From Trichostrongylus colubriformis (lineage: Eukaryota; Nematoda; Chromadorea; Rhabditida; Trichostrongylidae): DNA of 64,000 bases. Location of the stretch: NCBI GenBank assembly GCA_963978905.1, contig OZ022261.1, positions 36,908,130-36,972,129 on the forward strand, written 5' to 3'. The translations under genes were made by a program, and so were the position numbers. Every line of letters starts with the position of its first letter. Within the stretch, counting starts at the first letter, position 1. The notes below the pieces were generated by a model. That model saw only the letters and a list, made by a program, of their open reading frames with translations, searched no databases and was not told the origin of the DNA. Positions 36,133 to 47,672 of this stretch are shown here, piece after piece.

Positions 36133-36556
36133 TAGGAATCGTCCAGGAAAAACGAGTTTTTCTGTTACCCGTACATTTATGTTGTATTTGCCCATTGTGG
36201 ACCGCATGCAAAATTCCACTCGAAAAATATAAATCCGACCAAGATACAGCACCACAAAGTCTCGGCCGGGTTGGCGGGGCCTCCAACAAATGCACATTCC
36301 GTCGTCTTCCGCGTTCGGAGACGCATCAGAGAAACAGAAAGCTACGTTAACAGTCCAACTATCCGTTCCCAACAGCGGCGGACGACGGCACGGGGCTTTC
36401 ACTCACTCCGCCCACCCGACCGAGAATTAGGGGGAGCTGTACCTCAGCCGAGTTCCCACTCTTTCGCGTGAAACTTTGCATGTGCCCTTATTAGGCCAAT
36501 ACAACATGAATAAACGGGTAACGAAGAGATTCATTTTTCCGTGGATAATTCCTTTG
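36133..36556. mobile_element. MITE, GGAATCGTCCACGG family, copy 1
   Basis: Ends AGGAATCGTCCA(C)GGAAAAA and TTTTTCCGTGGA(T)AATTCCTTT are inverted repeats that extend about 60 bp (TTACCCGTA..TTATGTTGTATTTGCC). Copies at 53724-54091 (right end truncated) and 63648-63916 share this layout, including the GCATG(C/A)..TTTGCATG inner block. Confidence 0.8.
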
Positions 36557-37014
36557 ACTAGCCTTCCATGTTACCTGGTCATAAGAGATTGCCGCAATTC
36601 GATGCCCTGTCATGCGGAAGAGCGACCAGGAGCCCCATCCATAAAAACTCCCATTGCAAAATGTATGCGGTTCCAATAAAAGAATAACCCGTGATAGAAA
36701 TCTAAGTGAGCCTTCTCTTATTGGAGGAATGGCCTCTTTTTCAGATGTCGCCAAAAATTCAGAAAAGATCAACGAACTCCGAAATAGGAATGGCGATGTG
36801 GCCAAGCATTCCAATAGCGAACATGTGGACTTTGGACCGCACGTTCCCAAAAACCGCACATCCGTCAGCCAAAGTCCATTAATTTTGGTTGAGTAAGCAC
36901 TCAAAGAAACCTTTGTCATTCCGTTATCACATGGGAGAACACAGTTTCCCGTCAGTTTTCCCCGTTTGTTGAATCACCCCCACTTATCTATTTATTTATT
37001 TATATTTATTTACC
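36557..37014. other. Unassigned DNA ending in a (TTTA)n tract
   Basis: An 80-codon plus frame (36654-36896) has no recognisable domain. 36987-37014 is a TTTA-type simple repeat into which the RTE element inserted. Confidence 0.4.
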
Positions 37015-37025
37015 TATTTATAAAA
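37015..37025. repeat. RTE target site duplication (5' copy)
   Basis: TATTTATAAAA precedes the element; the same 11 bases follow at 40117-40127. The A/T-rich composition lowers certainty. Confidence 0.65.
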
Positions 37026-37360
37026 CCCCTCGACGGTCCGACGCCTCATCGTGGCGAGTGGGTGGCAATGGGACTGGACTGCGATGCACAGCGGGAGTCT
37101 TTTGCTTCGGCAAATGCTCCTGGCAGGTTCAACCATGCTGAGAAGGAGTAAAGTCCTAGCCAAGAGCGGACCCCCCCCCCTTCCCTCTGTTTCGATGGTT
37201 GAGGAAGGGACCTGCAGACGCGCTGGCAACGCTTCGTCAGGACACCAGGGACTAAAACGCTCAACCAGCAGAAAAACAGCCTCAGTACCCCGCACACCAG
37301 GCTCTGCCGTCTCCGACGTCGGACGGTACGACAACCGGTGAGAGGTGAAGAAATCTCAGG

Positions 37361-38217
37361 TTGCGCAGGACGTCATGGATTCTGGACAATGACGACACAC
37401 CTCGTACACGGCACGGAGACTGCTTCATGCTCTGCACCTACAACGCCACAACAGTCTCGTCCAACGCCGATCTCCATGCTCTCTTCGACGCTGCGACTCG
37501 CATCAAGTTCCATGTGATCGCGCTACAAGAAACAAAGAGCAGAAGAACCGACGTACGACAGTTCAACGACGGGACTCTTGCTATCCGTGGAGAGAAGATC
37601 CCATCGCGGAATATCGGAGGCGTTGGATTTGTCGTGTACCCGTCTGTCGTCCGCCTCGTCGACTCTCACGAGATTCTGTCTCCTCGTCTAGCCATTCTAC
37701 GCCTTCATCCACCGCATCAGAAGACCATCTCAATCTCAACTGCTACTCACCACACGCAGCAGCTGACGATTCCGAATTGGATGCGTTCTATGAACACCTG
37801 GAAGAAGTCATCAGCAAAGAGAAGTCCTTCTACAAATTCGTTGTCGGTGACTTCAACGCAAGGTTAGGAAAAGGCAACAGCGAGGAACATAGGATCGGAA
37901 AATTCGGGATAGGCGATAGGAACGACAACGGAAGTCGTCTCGTTGACCTCATGTCTGCAGCACGTCTCTTCCATGGTAATTCGCTGTTTGAGAAAAAGGA
38001 ACACCGCCGCTGGACATGGGAGTCATCCAATGGCACGACTCATGCTGAGATCGACCACATTCTAACAAACAGAAGATGGTGCCTCCACGACACCTTCGTG
38101 GTGCCATCTTTCTGTTGTGGATCCGATCATCGCCTTCTTCGGGCCAAAAAGGTTCGACATTCGACTGGAGAAGAACACCTGTCACCGGCCGAAGGGGAGG
38201 AAGCAAGTCGTGTATGA
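37361..38217 (+). pseudogene. RTE endonuclease domain (frameshifted)
   Basis: Endonuclease motifs appear in order: [10 protein letters not shown] near the N-terminus, [10 protein letters not shown] (catalytic Glu, about 37525), GGVGFVVYP, then after a frame change near 37740-37777 [10 protein letters not shown] (about 37840), [19 protein letters not shown] (about 38046) and [12 protein letters not shown] (catalytic Asp-His, about 38117). These are the residues of the APE-like endonuclease that nicks target DNA for target-primed reverse transcription. The frame shifts again near 38140-38200. Confidence 0.9.
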
Positions 38218-38412
38218 CGAGAACCTTCTGAACGAGGCACTATCCCGTTATCACTGGCAAGCCGTGGAAGACCCGACCGAAGACTGCAGAAATGCGTTAC
38301 AGGAGGATCTTGCGCAGTACAGAAAGAGAAGAATTTTAGAGGCGGCGCAGGAAACAGAAGTCTGAAGAAGTGCCGTCGGGACCTCAACGAGTTCAGTATT
38401 CCGCTATCATCA

Positions 38413-39315
38413 TTGAAAACCGAAGACGGAACTGTCACTACTTCCCGTTATGAGATGGAGTCAATCACGGAGAGGTTCTACACCAATCTGTTCCGTTGCA
38501 CACTACCCCTGCCAGATCCAGACATCCCCGCTGGAGGAACACCACTAAAGATTCTGCCGTCTGAAGTGCGAGTCGCAATTAGGAGTATGAAGAGCGGCAC
38601 GGCTCCAGGGCCAGACAAGATCTCCGCCGATCTTCTTCGAGCAGGAAACCACGTCCTGCGCTCACTACTCGCGGCACATATGACGTCCTACCTTCAGAAG
38701 GAGCGGATCCCGGACCAGTTGAGGAGTTCGCGCACTGTCATCTTGCACAAGAAAGGTGATAGGGATGATCTTCGCGACTACCGACCGATTAGCTTGCTGA
38801 GCGTTCTCTACAAGCTTTTCACGAAGATCATCCTAACGCGAATATCGCGCACATCGGATGAGGCCCAGCCATACGAACAAGCTGGATTCCGTCAGGGATT
38901 CAGCTGCATGGACCACATTCAAATCGTTGCGATGGTCATTGATGTCCGCAGGGAATACCATCTTCCCCTCGTCCTAACCTTCGTCGATTACGAAAAGGCC
39001 TTTGACAGCGTCGAAACGAATGCTATCCTCTCTGCGTTGGTCGATCAAGGAGTGGACGCGTCCTGTATTCGAACACTGGCTGACTGCTACCACCGCTGTT
39101 CTACGACAATACAGCTCTTCCAACGCCCAATCAACATCTCCATCGGAAAGGGCGTTAGGCAAGGCGACACCATCTCGCCGAAGCTGTTCACTGCCGCATT
39201 GCAGTGGGTGATGAAGTAGCTCGACTGGGACGACATGGGCATATGTGTGGACGGAAAATTCCTCTCGAACCTTCGTTTCGCAGACGACATCGTCATCTTT
39301 TCGCGTAGTACAATG
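38413..39315 (+). pseudogene. RTE reverse transcriptase domain (stop and frameshift)
   Basis: RT motifs read in order: SGTAPGPDKISADLL (about 38593), LHKKGDRDDLRDYRPISLLS, EQAGFRQGFSCMDHI, LTFVDYEKAFDSVE (motif A, catalytic Asp, about 38974), GVRQGDTISPKLFT (motif B, about 39151), then a TAG stop at 39217-39219 followed in the same frame by NLRFADDIVIFS (motif C, catalytic Asp pair, about 39268). A frame change follows near 39310. All three catalytic positions are intact, so death is by frame damage and not by active-site loss. Confidence 0.92.
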
Positions 39316-39326
39316 AAGCAGAGGCG

Positions 39327-40088
39327 ATGCTCCGAGAGCTGAACGAAGCCGGAAGTAAGATCGGACTGCGGATCAATCGGATGAAGACACACTTCATGAA
39401 GAACGCCTGGTGCGATGGAGGAAATGTCAAAATCGACGGCTCTCCCATCGCCGAAACGAAGTCGTACGTCTACCGGGCGTTCCATGAACATGGACAACGA
39501 CATGAAGGAAGAGCTCGACAGAAGAAAGAGAGCTGCATGGTCAGCCTACGGGTCCATTAAGGAGGCCAACGACCAGCTAAAGGATCCTGACCTACGCGCC
39601 CGTCTATTCGACTCGACAGTCCATCCTGCTTGTGTTACGCCGCCGAGACGTGGCCTGATACGTCAGCCACGGCGAAGTCCTTGCAGGTGACTCACAAAGC
39701 ACTCGAGAGATGTCTTCTGAAGTACACCCGGCTATCTCAATATCGTGCCGCGCTTCGCAGCTCCGATTCGAGGCAGATGTCTCGTCTACGAGACCCTGCG
39801 GAATACGCATCGAAGGCCAAACACCGATGGGCCGGTCATATAATGCGAAGAGAAGACGATAGGTGGACAAGAAGAACAGTGCAGTGGATCCCCTGGGATT
39901 GTCCACGTCCCCGCGGAAGACCTCCCAAAAGATGGGGAGATGTGTTCGTTGAACACGTTAAACTAATGAGAAATTCCAGAACGGCTGATTCTCGTGGTCG
40001 CCACCAACGAAGTCAACGAACGAGCTGGATGACGACTGCGAAAAAACGAACCGAATGGAAATCGTGTTGGGGCCCGCACAACCACTGA
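39327..40088 (+). pseudogene. RTE C-terminal region (frameshifted)
   Basis: Pieces in three frames align end to end as one protein: ELNEAGSKIGLRINRMKTHF, then RSMNMDNDMKEELDRRKRAA and FDSTVHPA, then CYAAETWPDTSATAKSLQ and GHIMRREDDRWTRRTVQW with RPRGRPPKRWGDVF, the usual RTE tail. It stops at 40088, just before the AAGT repeats. Confidence 0.88.
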
Positions 40089-40127
40089 AGACGGGCCATC
40101 TATGTATCTAAGTAAGTATTTATAAAA

Positions 40128-40376
40128 ATGGGCTGCTTATACAAAAGACGAAGACAAATCTGCAGGGGCATTACTTCTCACAGGCAAGGAACGAAATGGT
40201 CAACATCAGTTAGAGGATGTTTGATCTATTGACTATTGAATTATTGGGAAAGGAGACCGCCCCAGATCCCACAAAAATGAGCGAGCGGGACGAAGAATTC
40301 GTTGATGAGGGATCGGCAAAAAGAGCTAAGTTAAAAACGAAGAGGCTGAACAATTCCGAAATAACTGCTCACGTCT
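40128..40376. other. Short unassigned stretch
   Basis: A 74-codon plus frame (40217-40441) reading SERDEEFVDEGSAKRAKLKT ends inside the next element; no domain recognised. Confidence 0.35.
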
Positions 40377-41103
40377 GCAAGGGGTGCCAAAGAAGGGTAA
40401 CTTCGCTCGCGGCTCACTTCCGTCAAGTATACAAAACATAGGATAAAAAAGATAAAAGTTGTGGGGCAAATACCCCTAGAATGCTTCCCTAGAAGCAGTA
40501 GCGAGCTGTGGCTTATAATTTTCACCGTTATGAAGATATGGAGCTTTCAGTCGGTACAGTCACGCTTTAGAGCGTCAAGGTCCGTCTCAAACAGCAGAAC
40601 TAGCTTCCGTGGTGGATTTCTCGTGGGAAGCTTCCTTAGGGCTGAATCTTCGGTTCATGGAAGACAGAGCTTTCACTGTTCGGACAACGCCGATATGATT
40701 CAAAGTGTCATTTTTCTTGCCTCAAACCCACTTCTGGAGGGGTACCAATGGTAAGGGAATGTTCTGGTTCTTGGAAACGAAGGGCTTCGGGAACCAGAAG
40801 AAAACGGATTTTTAAGGACACCACCAAATGTGAATGGCCTCAGGTACTCAGAGTGAACGGACCTAAGCAAGGTTCTGAACGAATGTGACGGACTCGGATT
40901 CTGCCGTGTTGAGATGAAACATCATATTCACTCGGAATAAGCTCCCGATCCTTTTCGTGCAGAAAGCTCCCACGGAGTTTGGTGATAGTGTGAGGTGTGC
41001 TCTTGGATTTGGGTATGGTAATACTAAAAATTTGCTGAAGTTCGACAAATATGGGGTTGAAGGTGGAGAAGAAAAAATGACCCATTTTTTTGGCTCTCCT
41101 TGT
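40377..41103 (-). mobile_element. TIR element, CAGGGGGTGCC family, degenerate copy
   Basis: Reverse-orientation relative of 43835-45926 and 55154-55904, with the internal phrases GAACC(G)AAG, TTTCACTG and CCGTTCACTCTG in reverse complement, and ends AAGGGGTGCCAAAGAAG and TTTTTTGGCTCTCCTTGTA. It is eroded but spans the full unit. Confidence 0.7.
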
Positions 41104-41106
41104 AGA

Positions 41107-43634
41107 TCGAGAGAATGAAAGAAGTATCCGATTATACAGAAGCGAAATCGAAATTCCATGAGTTTCATGAAGGCCATTTAATTCCCTCACGATATTCTGA
41201 GAAACATTCTTAAGTGCACCCGTAGCTCCATACAAGATTATGCGCTCGACATTGGCAAACCGATCAGATGTGCCATGCATTCGTTCCCTTCCGGACCGTA
41301 TGTATAACTGACCATTTCACAGGATGCAGTGTTTAATTTTCTTTCAAGTCAGTATAAATTTTAAAAAGGCGATTTGAAACATTCAGCGTGCATGAAAGAA
41401 GTACTCTAGATGGACAGTTACTTGGAGGGGGTAGCGATTTGAAGGAATCGCCGTGATCTGCGGGCGTAGATTACCTAGGTCTTGGGAGGAAGGGAGCTGC
41501 GGGATGGGCGTTTTTATGATGGAAGGGCTCTTGTTTCAATAGTAACATGGTGCTCATGTCTTCAGTGATGCAGGTGAATGATCTCTCTGATATGGTGGAA
41601 ACAAATATTAGGAAAATATAAGGAAAAATATAAGGAAAGCTTCCTCGGCGTCACGCTTGACCCTGCCCACCTCCTCTCAATTTGCCAAATATGACCTCAC
41701 TCTCCGTCGAGTATTTCCCGACGAAGGTCTGACCCTGCTGTGACGCTTCGCTCGTTCTGTGCCGAGAGCGGCAAAAACAGTAACGACTCAGGCCTTGCCA
41801 AACATGGAACTTGCCCTTGGATGTCTTCAAAGAAAAAGAACAAAATTGTATGAGCTAAGAGAAGCCTTGAAATTCTATTAGTCCTGCCGATACGGACTCG
41901 AGCAATATGGGATGGCATTAGTATGTTCTGCAGCGCAGTCATAAGCACATTTGTGACATTTGATCATGTGCGCAAGGAGTACCCGTTGCAGATACGGCGC
42001 AGTGTGCATTTTGGTGCTTGTCCTCGCTTGACACACTGCTATGTCGGCGATAAGAAATTTTTGTGATTCTCTTCTCGAACGGAAGGTACTAGCAATGGAA
42101 GAGCATGCAGTGCTGAGAGATCCAACCCAAAGTCGCATCTTCTTTGAAAGTTTCCTTTAACGTGCCTTCTTTTCCTTTACATTTCCCCCATATTCAGTGC
42201 AGTCTAGTCGATAGTTTTATCGATTCTTTGGGAAGGACCGCAACGGGTTGCAAACGCTAAAGTTCCACCAGACTGGCGAATCCGGTACTACACCGTGGAA
42301 GCTCACAGGAATACTACAGCTCTCTTCATGTTTACCTGAGAACTCGATTGCAAACAACAATATGAACATTTACCCTCGAAGCTGCGTCCGGCTAGCCAAC
42401 GCGGCGTTTTCGCGTTCGCGGATCCTTTGAGAATTGGGGAAGGTGATTCGAATTTCACAGAGAAGGAGTCTTTGACAGCTACTGATTCCTTATCGCTCTA
42501 CACTCCAGGCGGTCTGGTAACGTGCCACGTTCTTCTCGGTTCCTACCTTGCACTCAGGGCTGAGAGGTATGCTCATTGCAAGCGTTCCAACTGACAGTTG
42601 CGTTTGAGCATCCCTACCACACTGGTTCGAGAACGAAAGAGGACTATTTTCTGATCCTCGAAATGACATGTGCGCATGGCAACACCTCTAATTTCCACAG
42701 CGTACACCAGGCGGTGTTGAGTTTGTTGTGCACATTGCGGACACTCTTGTCCACCGAGTGCACGGAGAAAATCGGCAACAAATGGCATGACCACTTTTCG
42801 AAGTATCTCACCAAAAAAGCCTTGAAATTTTATTAGTCCTGCCGATAGGAACTGTATCAACTTTATTCAGTAAGTACATACAACTAATTGTGATATGACG
42901 ACAATTGTTCACCTAAACAACAGTAATAAATCTCAAGTGATGAGAATCTGAGTGGGAATGTGAAGTTGAAGAGCGCAAGGCAACGCTGTCGATATTATCA
43001 AATTTCTCTACATTATCATAAAAAGGAGGTCATCTAAAAAACACTTAAAGAGACAGGCTACTCTGTTCTCTACAGGATGCCTTATTCAACCTAATATTAA
43101 TTGAAGATCAGCAGGGTTTTAACACCGGTTGCGGCAAGGGCGTCAGTATTTCAATGAGGGTTAGGGCAAGGGTTAGGTTGGAGGCAGTGTTCCTCTGTGC
43201 GAGGGGATGAATGATTGCAAGCTCAGCGAACATCATAGAAACATCATAAAAGTGCGATCATGGAAGCATGTGACACGTCAAACAGTAGTAATCATTTGTG
43301 AACAACAACAAATGCACAAGGGAACCACTGGTTCCTCATCACTCGAGTACGCGAGGGCTGTCATCCTCACCGAATTCGACCGTTGGCGCGCGTGAAGACA
43401 ACGTGTTGGCGTCAGGTTTGGACGATGTCGTCGGTGGTGACGCCACTTGGCAAACTGATGCCATCGATGGTGCCGCCGATTCTTGCTTGATAGTAAAACG
43501 GCGCGCTTTCCTGAGCGAAGTAATTAAATTCTTATTTGTACATACCCCGGGGCGAATGCTGCGAATGGAAAGAGGTCGGGTAAGTCGGAAACAGGAGATA
43601 GTGCCACGCCATCCGCTTCAACCAGAAGTATTAC
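41107..43634. other. Unassigned intergenic DNA
   Basis: Two segments share GAAATT(C/T)TATTAGTCCTGCCGATA (about 41872 and 42826). The minus frames over them contain CHKCAYDC and CPQCAQQTQH, but no named zinc-binding domain was recognised and no splice chain could be built. A 126-codon plus frame at 43298-43678 runs into the mariner fragment. Confidence 0.35.
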
Positions 43635-43770
43635 GTTGTACCAAAAGTCTTGTAGGATTTTTCCAAAAACATCAATAATTCTAGTGTACTTCAAAACAGG
43701 TCTAGGCGGTACAGGGATATGATTGAACGTTCCCTAAGCTTTCTAGCAAAATATATTGGGTTGAGGAATA
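43635..43770 (+). mobile_element. Truncated mariner end
   Basis: Starts TGTACCAAAAGTCTTGTAGG and follows the first ~130 bp of the mariner copy at 58700 (AGG(C/T)GGT.CAGG.ATATG, GAACGTTCCCTAAGCTTTCTAG), then stops. Only the left end survives. Confidence 0.8.
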
Positions 43771-43834
43771 TGTTTCGGTGGTTTTTTTAAACAGTTTTTC
43801 ACATTGTTTCCTTCATCTTTCGACAAAGCTTATA

Positions 43835-45926
43835 CAGGGGGTGCCAAAAAAGTAATTTTGTCTACTCCACTTTCACCCCACTTTAGTCGAACTACAGCAA
43901 ATTCTGTTGAGGTATCTTCATCCCCAGATCAAGAGCAGACCTCACTCTATCACTACACTCCGTGGCAGCCTTCTGCACGAGCAGGAACGGGAGCGAAGAA
44001 AGAGTGAACAAGATGTGTCACCTCAACTGAGCAAAACCCGAAATTCGTCGCCCCCGTTCACAACCTTGCTGAGGTCCGTTCACTCTGGGTACCTACGGCG
44101 ATTCATACTGAGTGGTGTTCTTTAAGATTCCGTTTTTTCCGGGTTCCCAGCGCCCTTCGTTTCCAAGAGCCAAAACGTGCCCTTACCACTGAAACCTCTC
44201 CGGAGGGGGATTTGGGCATGAAAATGATACTTCGGATCATAGCAGCCTTGTCCAAGCAGCAGGGGCTCTGGGACTTCCATGAACCAAAGGGCCAATCCTC
44301 GGGAAGCTCCCCACAAAAGACCTACCACGGAGCCTGCCTTCACTGTTTTAAGCGGACCTTGATACTGTTGGTACTCCAAAGCCGGACTGCGCCAAATGAA
44401 AGCTCCATATTTTTATAAAGGTGAACTTAGAGGGCCACAGCTTGTTCCTGCTCTTAGAGGAACATTTCGGGAATATTTTGCTCAATACTTTTATCCCTTT
44501 CGTTTCCCTATGTTTTGTATAATTGGCAGATGTGAGCCGTGGGCAAATTACTTTTTTTGGCATCCCCTGTACAGGGAAAAAGGTAATTTTGTCTCGTCCA
44601 CTTTCACCCCTTTAGTCGAACTACAACTATACTCCGTGGCAGCCTTCTGCGCGAGCAGAAACGGGAGCGAAGAAAGAGTGAACAAGATGTGTCACCTCAA
44701 CTGAGCAAAACCCGAAATTCGTCGCCCCCGTTCACAACCTTGCTGAGGTCCGTTCACTCTGGGTACCTACGGCGATTCATACTGAGTGGTGTTCTTTAAG
44801 ATTCCGTTTTTTCCGGGTTCCCAGCGCCCTTCGTTTCCAAGAGCCAAAACGTGCCCTTACCACTGAAACCTCTCCGGAGGGGGATTTGGGCATGAAAATG
44901 ATACTTCGGATCATAGCAGCCTTGTCCAAGCAGCAGGGGCTCTGGGACTTCCATGAACCAAAGGGCCAATCCTCGGGAAGCTCCCCACAAAAGACCTACC
45001 ACGGAGCCTGCCTTCACTGTTTTAAGCGGACCTTGATACTGTTGGTACTCCAAAGCCGGACTGCGCCAAATGAAAGCTCCATATTTTTATAAAGGTGAAC
45101 TTAGAGGGCCACAGCTTGTTCCTGCTCTTAGAGGAACATTTCGGGAATATTTTGCTCAATACTTTTATCCCTTTCGTTTCCCTATGTTTTGTATAATTGG
45201 CAGATGTGAGCCGTGGGCAAATTACTTTTTTTGGCATCCCCTGTACAGGGAAAAAGGTAATTTTGTCTCGTCCACTTTCACCCCTTTAGTCGAACTACAA
45301 CTATACTCCGTGGCAGCCTTCTGCGCGAGCAGAAACGGGAGCGAAGAAAGAGTGAACAAGATGTGTCACCTCAACTGGGCAAAATCCGAAATTTCGTCGC
45401 CCTCGTTCACAACCTTGCTGAGGTCCGTTCACTCTGGGTACCTATGTATGGGGATTCATACTGGGTGGTGTTCTTTAGGATCCCGTTTTTTCCGGGTTCC
45501 CAGCGCCCTTCGTTTCCAAGAGCCAAAACGTGCACTTACCACTGAAACCCCTCCGGAGGCGGATTTGGGCATGAAAATGATACTTCGGATCATAGCAGCC
45601 CTGTCCAAGCATCAGGGGCTCTATGACTTCCATGAACCGAAGGGCCAATCCTTAGAAAGCTTCCCACAAAGGACCTACCATGGAACCCAGCTCCACTGTT
45701 TTAAGGGGACCTTGATACCGTGGGTGCTCCGAAGCCCGACTGCGCCGCTTAAAGGTTCTATATTTTTATGGAAATGAAAGTAGTGAGTCCCAGCTCGTTC
45801 CTGCTTTCAGAGGAACATTTCGGGGATATTTTGCCCCAATACATTCATTTCTTTCGTTTCCCTATGTTTTGTATAATTGGGAGATGTGAGCCGTGGGCAA
45901 AATTACTTTTTTTTTGGCACCCCCTG
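43835..45926 (+). mobile_element. Head-to-tail array of CAGGGGGTGCC-family TIR elements
   Basis: The block begins CAGGGGGTGCCAAAAAAGTA and ends in its reverse complement, GGCACCCCCTG, with TA on each side (43833-43834, 45927-45928). Inside, GGCATCCCCTGTACAGGG occurs at about 44562 and 45236: the right end of one unit fused through a single TA to the left end of the next. So there are three units in tandem, the first ~740 bp, the others ~674 bp. No transposase is present; frames such as 45070-45777 (235 codons) reflect repeat sequence. Confidence 0.88.
44028..45375 (+). repeat. 674-bp direct tandem duplication
   Basis: 44028-44701 and 44702-45375 appear identical, including both strands' open frames. 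The duplicated block spans the element junction, so it arose by unequal exchange within the array. The following third unit is clearly diverged. Confidence 0.9.
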
Positions 45927-45954
45927 TATATGTTCTCGACAGAGCTTCCTTTGC

Positions 45955-47672
45955 TCTACAATTGCTATTGTCTGTTTTCCAATTCCTTCGACTACGTGAT
46001 GTTTATGAGGCTTGGAAATGAAGTAAGCTAAAGGCAAAAAATTGACTTTTGCGCACCTCATTTTTTTCGTCCGCCGTCGAGATCAAAAAATGTATATGTG
46101 TATGTTTTTGATAGAAGATTTTCAGCTCTACAAAATGGTACTACTTTTTATACAAATCGCTCAACTTTTTGCTGTTCTTAAGACTCACAAAGGCAGTACT
46201 CACGAAAGTGTGCACTTTCGTTATCTCCTGTTCCTCACCTACCATCAAGATTGAAGAGAATGTGAGTATATGCCTTCGATAGAGCTTTTTTTGCTCTGCA
46301 AGACGATATCACTCTCCTTTGTATCCGCTCATATTTTAGCATGTGGGAATAAGTGTTCAACTGTTTTTCAATTCGAAATTGCGTAATTAAAGACATCATT
46401 AGGGGTGATGCGGTAATGGAGAAATCCCTACAAGAAGTAACTCACATGGTAGTCCTGGGCCTAGGAACGCTATCTGTGGCGAAATCCCGGTGAAGAAGCG
46501 CCCCTCTGAGCTGTAGAAACGCCGCGAAACCCCGCAAACGCACTTATGCTCCGCCTCTTGACAGGTTGACCCCGCCTCCCGATGACGTAATTCCCGATTG
46601 ACTGGGGTGAGAGCGGTCAAGAAGATACGGCAGGATTGAAGGTTTTGCTGCGCGCTTTCGCAGTTTTAGCTTGAAGCTCACTCTGGAGAATAGATGCTGT
46701 CGTATTTCCAAACATTCCCTTGTGTTTACTTGGCAACATGCCGATGGGAAACAAGATCAGACTACTTCCCTCTTGACAGACAGGTCGTCCGCGTCGAGAA
46801 TCAACGGTGGGAAGGGGGTCCTATTTCGCGGGTTTTTGACCATTTGCATCCGTTTTTTCTCCACTGTCCTGTTACTAGGCATCTCGACTTTCATATGCAC
46901 TACTTCTTTTACTTTTCGTCCGACTTTCCCCTAATGATGCCTTTAAAATGAATTTTTGGCAGTGTTTTGTATCATTCGATAGAGCTCTTTTCGCTCTGTA
47001 AGATGGTATTCCCGTTTTTTATTCGAGTCAATTTTTGCCATTTTTTAGATCAATTAAAAGTAGACGGAATCGAGCATTTTCGACACCATGTGTTACCATG
47101 TGACGAAAATGCTCGATTTCGTCGACTTTAAATGATCTAAAAAATGGCACAAATTAACTCGAACAAAAACCGTAAGCACTATCTTGTAGAGCGAAAAGAG
47201 TTCTATCGAATGGTACAGAGCCCTGCCTAAAATTCATTTTCATTACGCAATTTCGAATTGAAAAACAGTTGAACACCTATTCCAACATGCTAAAATATGA
47301 GCGGATACAAAGGAGAGTGGTATCGTCTTGCAGAGCAAAAAAAGCTCTGTCGAAGGCATATACGCACATTCTCTCCAATCTCGATGGTAGGCGAGGAAGG
47401 GAGATAACGAAAGTGTAATCTTTTGCGAGTACTGCACTTGTGGGTCTTAAAAACAAAAATTTGAGCGATTTGTATAAAAAGTAGTACTATTGTGTAGAGC
47501 TGAAAAAGCTCTATCGAAACCATGCACACATACATTTTGATCTTGACGACAGACGAGGAAGAGGAGGTGCGCAAGTGCCAATTTTTTGCCTTAAGCTTAC
47601 TTCATTTCCAAACCTCATAAATATCAGGTAGCCGAAGGAATTGAAAAACAGATAGTAATTTGAACACATCGG
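45955..47672. mobile_element. 1.7-kb palindromic element, left arm interrupted
   Basis: 45955-46390 plus 46947-47087 is the reverse complement of 47094-47672, with a centre at about 47090. The left arm is split by a 552-bp TTAA-flanked insertion. Each arm is itself built of about four diverged ~150-180-bp units, each carrying a mini-hairpin of the type TAGAGCTTTTTTTGCTCT. No coding capacity. Confidence 0.85.
46391..46942. mobile_element. TTAA-flanked non-autonomous element (piggyBac-like MITE)
   Basis: 552 bp with short inverted ends AGACATCATTAGGGG / CCCCTAATGATGCCT, flanked by TTAA at 46387-46390 and 46943-46946. Removing it with one TTAA gives GCGTAATTAAAATGAATTTT, which matches the uninterrupted opposite arm (GCGTAATGAAAATGAATTTT after complementing 47225-47253). 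TTAA targets are the hallmark of piggyBac-type transposases; none is encoded here. Confidence 0.88.

Larger units (their letters stand above)
37026..40116 (+). mobile_element. RTE-type non-LTR retrotransposon, inactive
   Basis: A nearly complete 3.1-kb LINE. In order it carries an apurinic-like endonuclease (37361-38200), a reverse transcriptase (38413-39310) and a C-terminal region (39327-40085), then ends in AAGT-type short repeats (TCTAAGTAAGT) characteristic of RTE 3' tails. It is flanked by TATTTATAAAA. The order and the F-A-D-D catalytic box point to the RTE clade that is abundant in strongylid nematodes. Six frame changes and one in-frame stop show it is dead. Confidence 0.93.

Noticed and set aside
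38126..39503. Long frames antisense to the RTE element (for example 39503-39087)
   Set aside because: Shadows of the reverse transcriptase and endonuclease coding sequence.
45070..45777. 235-codon plus frame across the TIR array
   Set aside because: Runs through element ends and the duplicated unit; no transposase motif.
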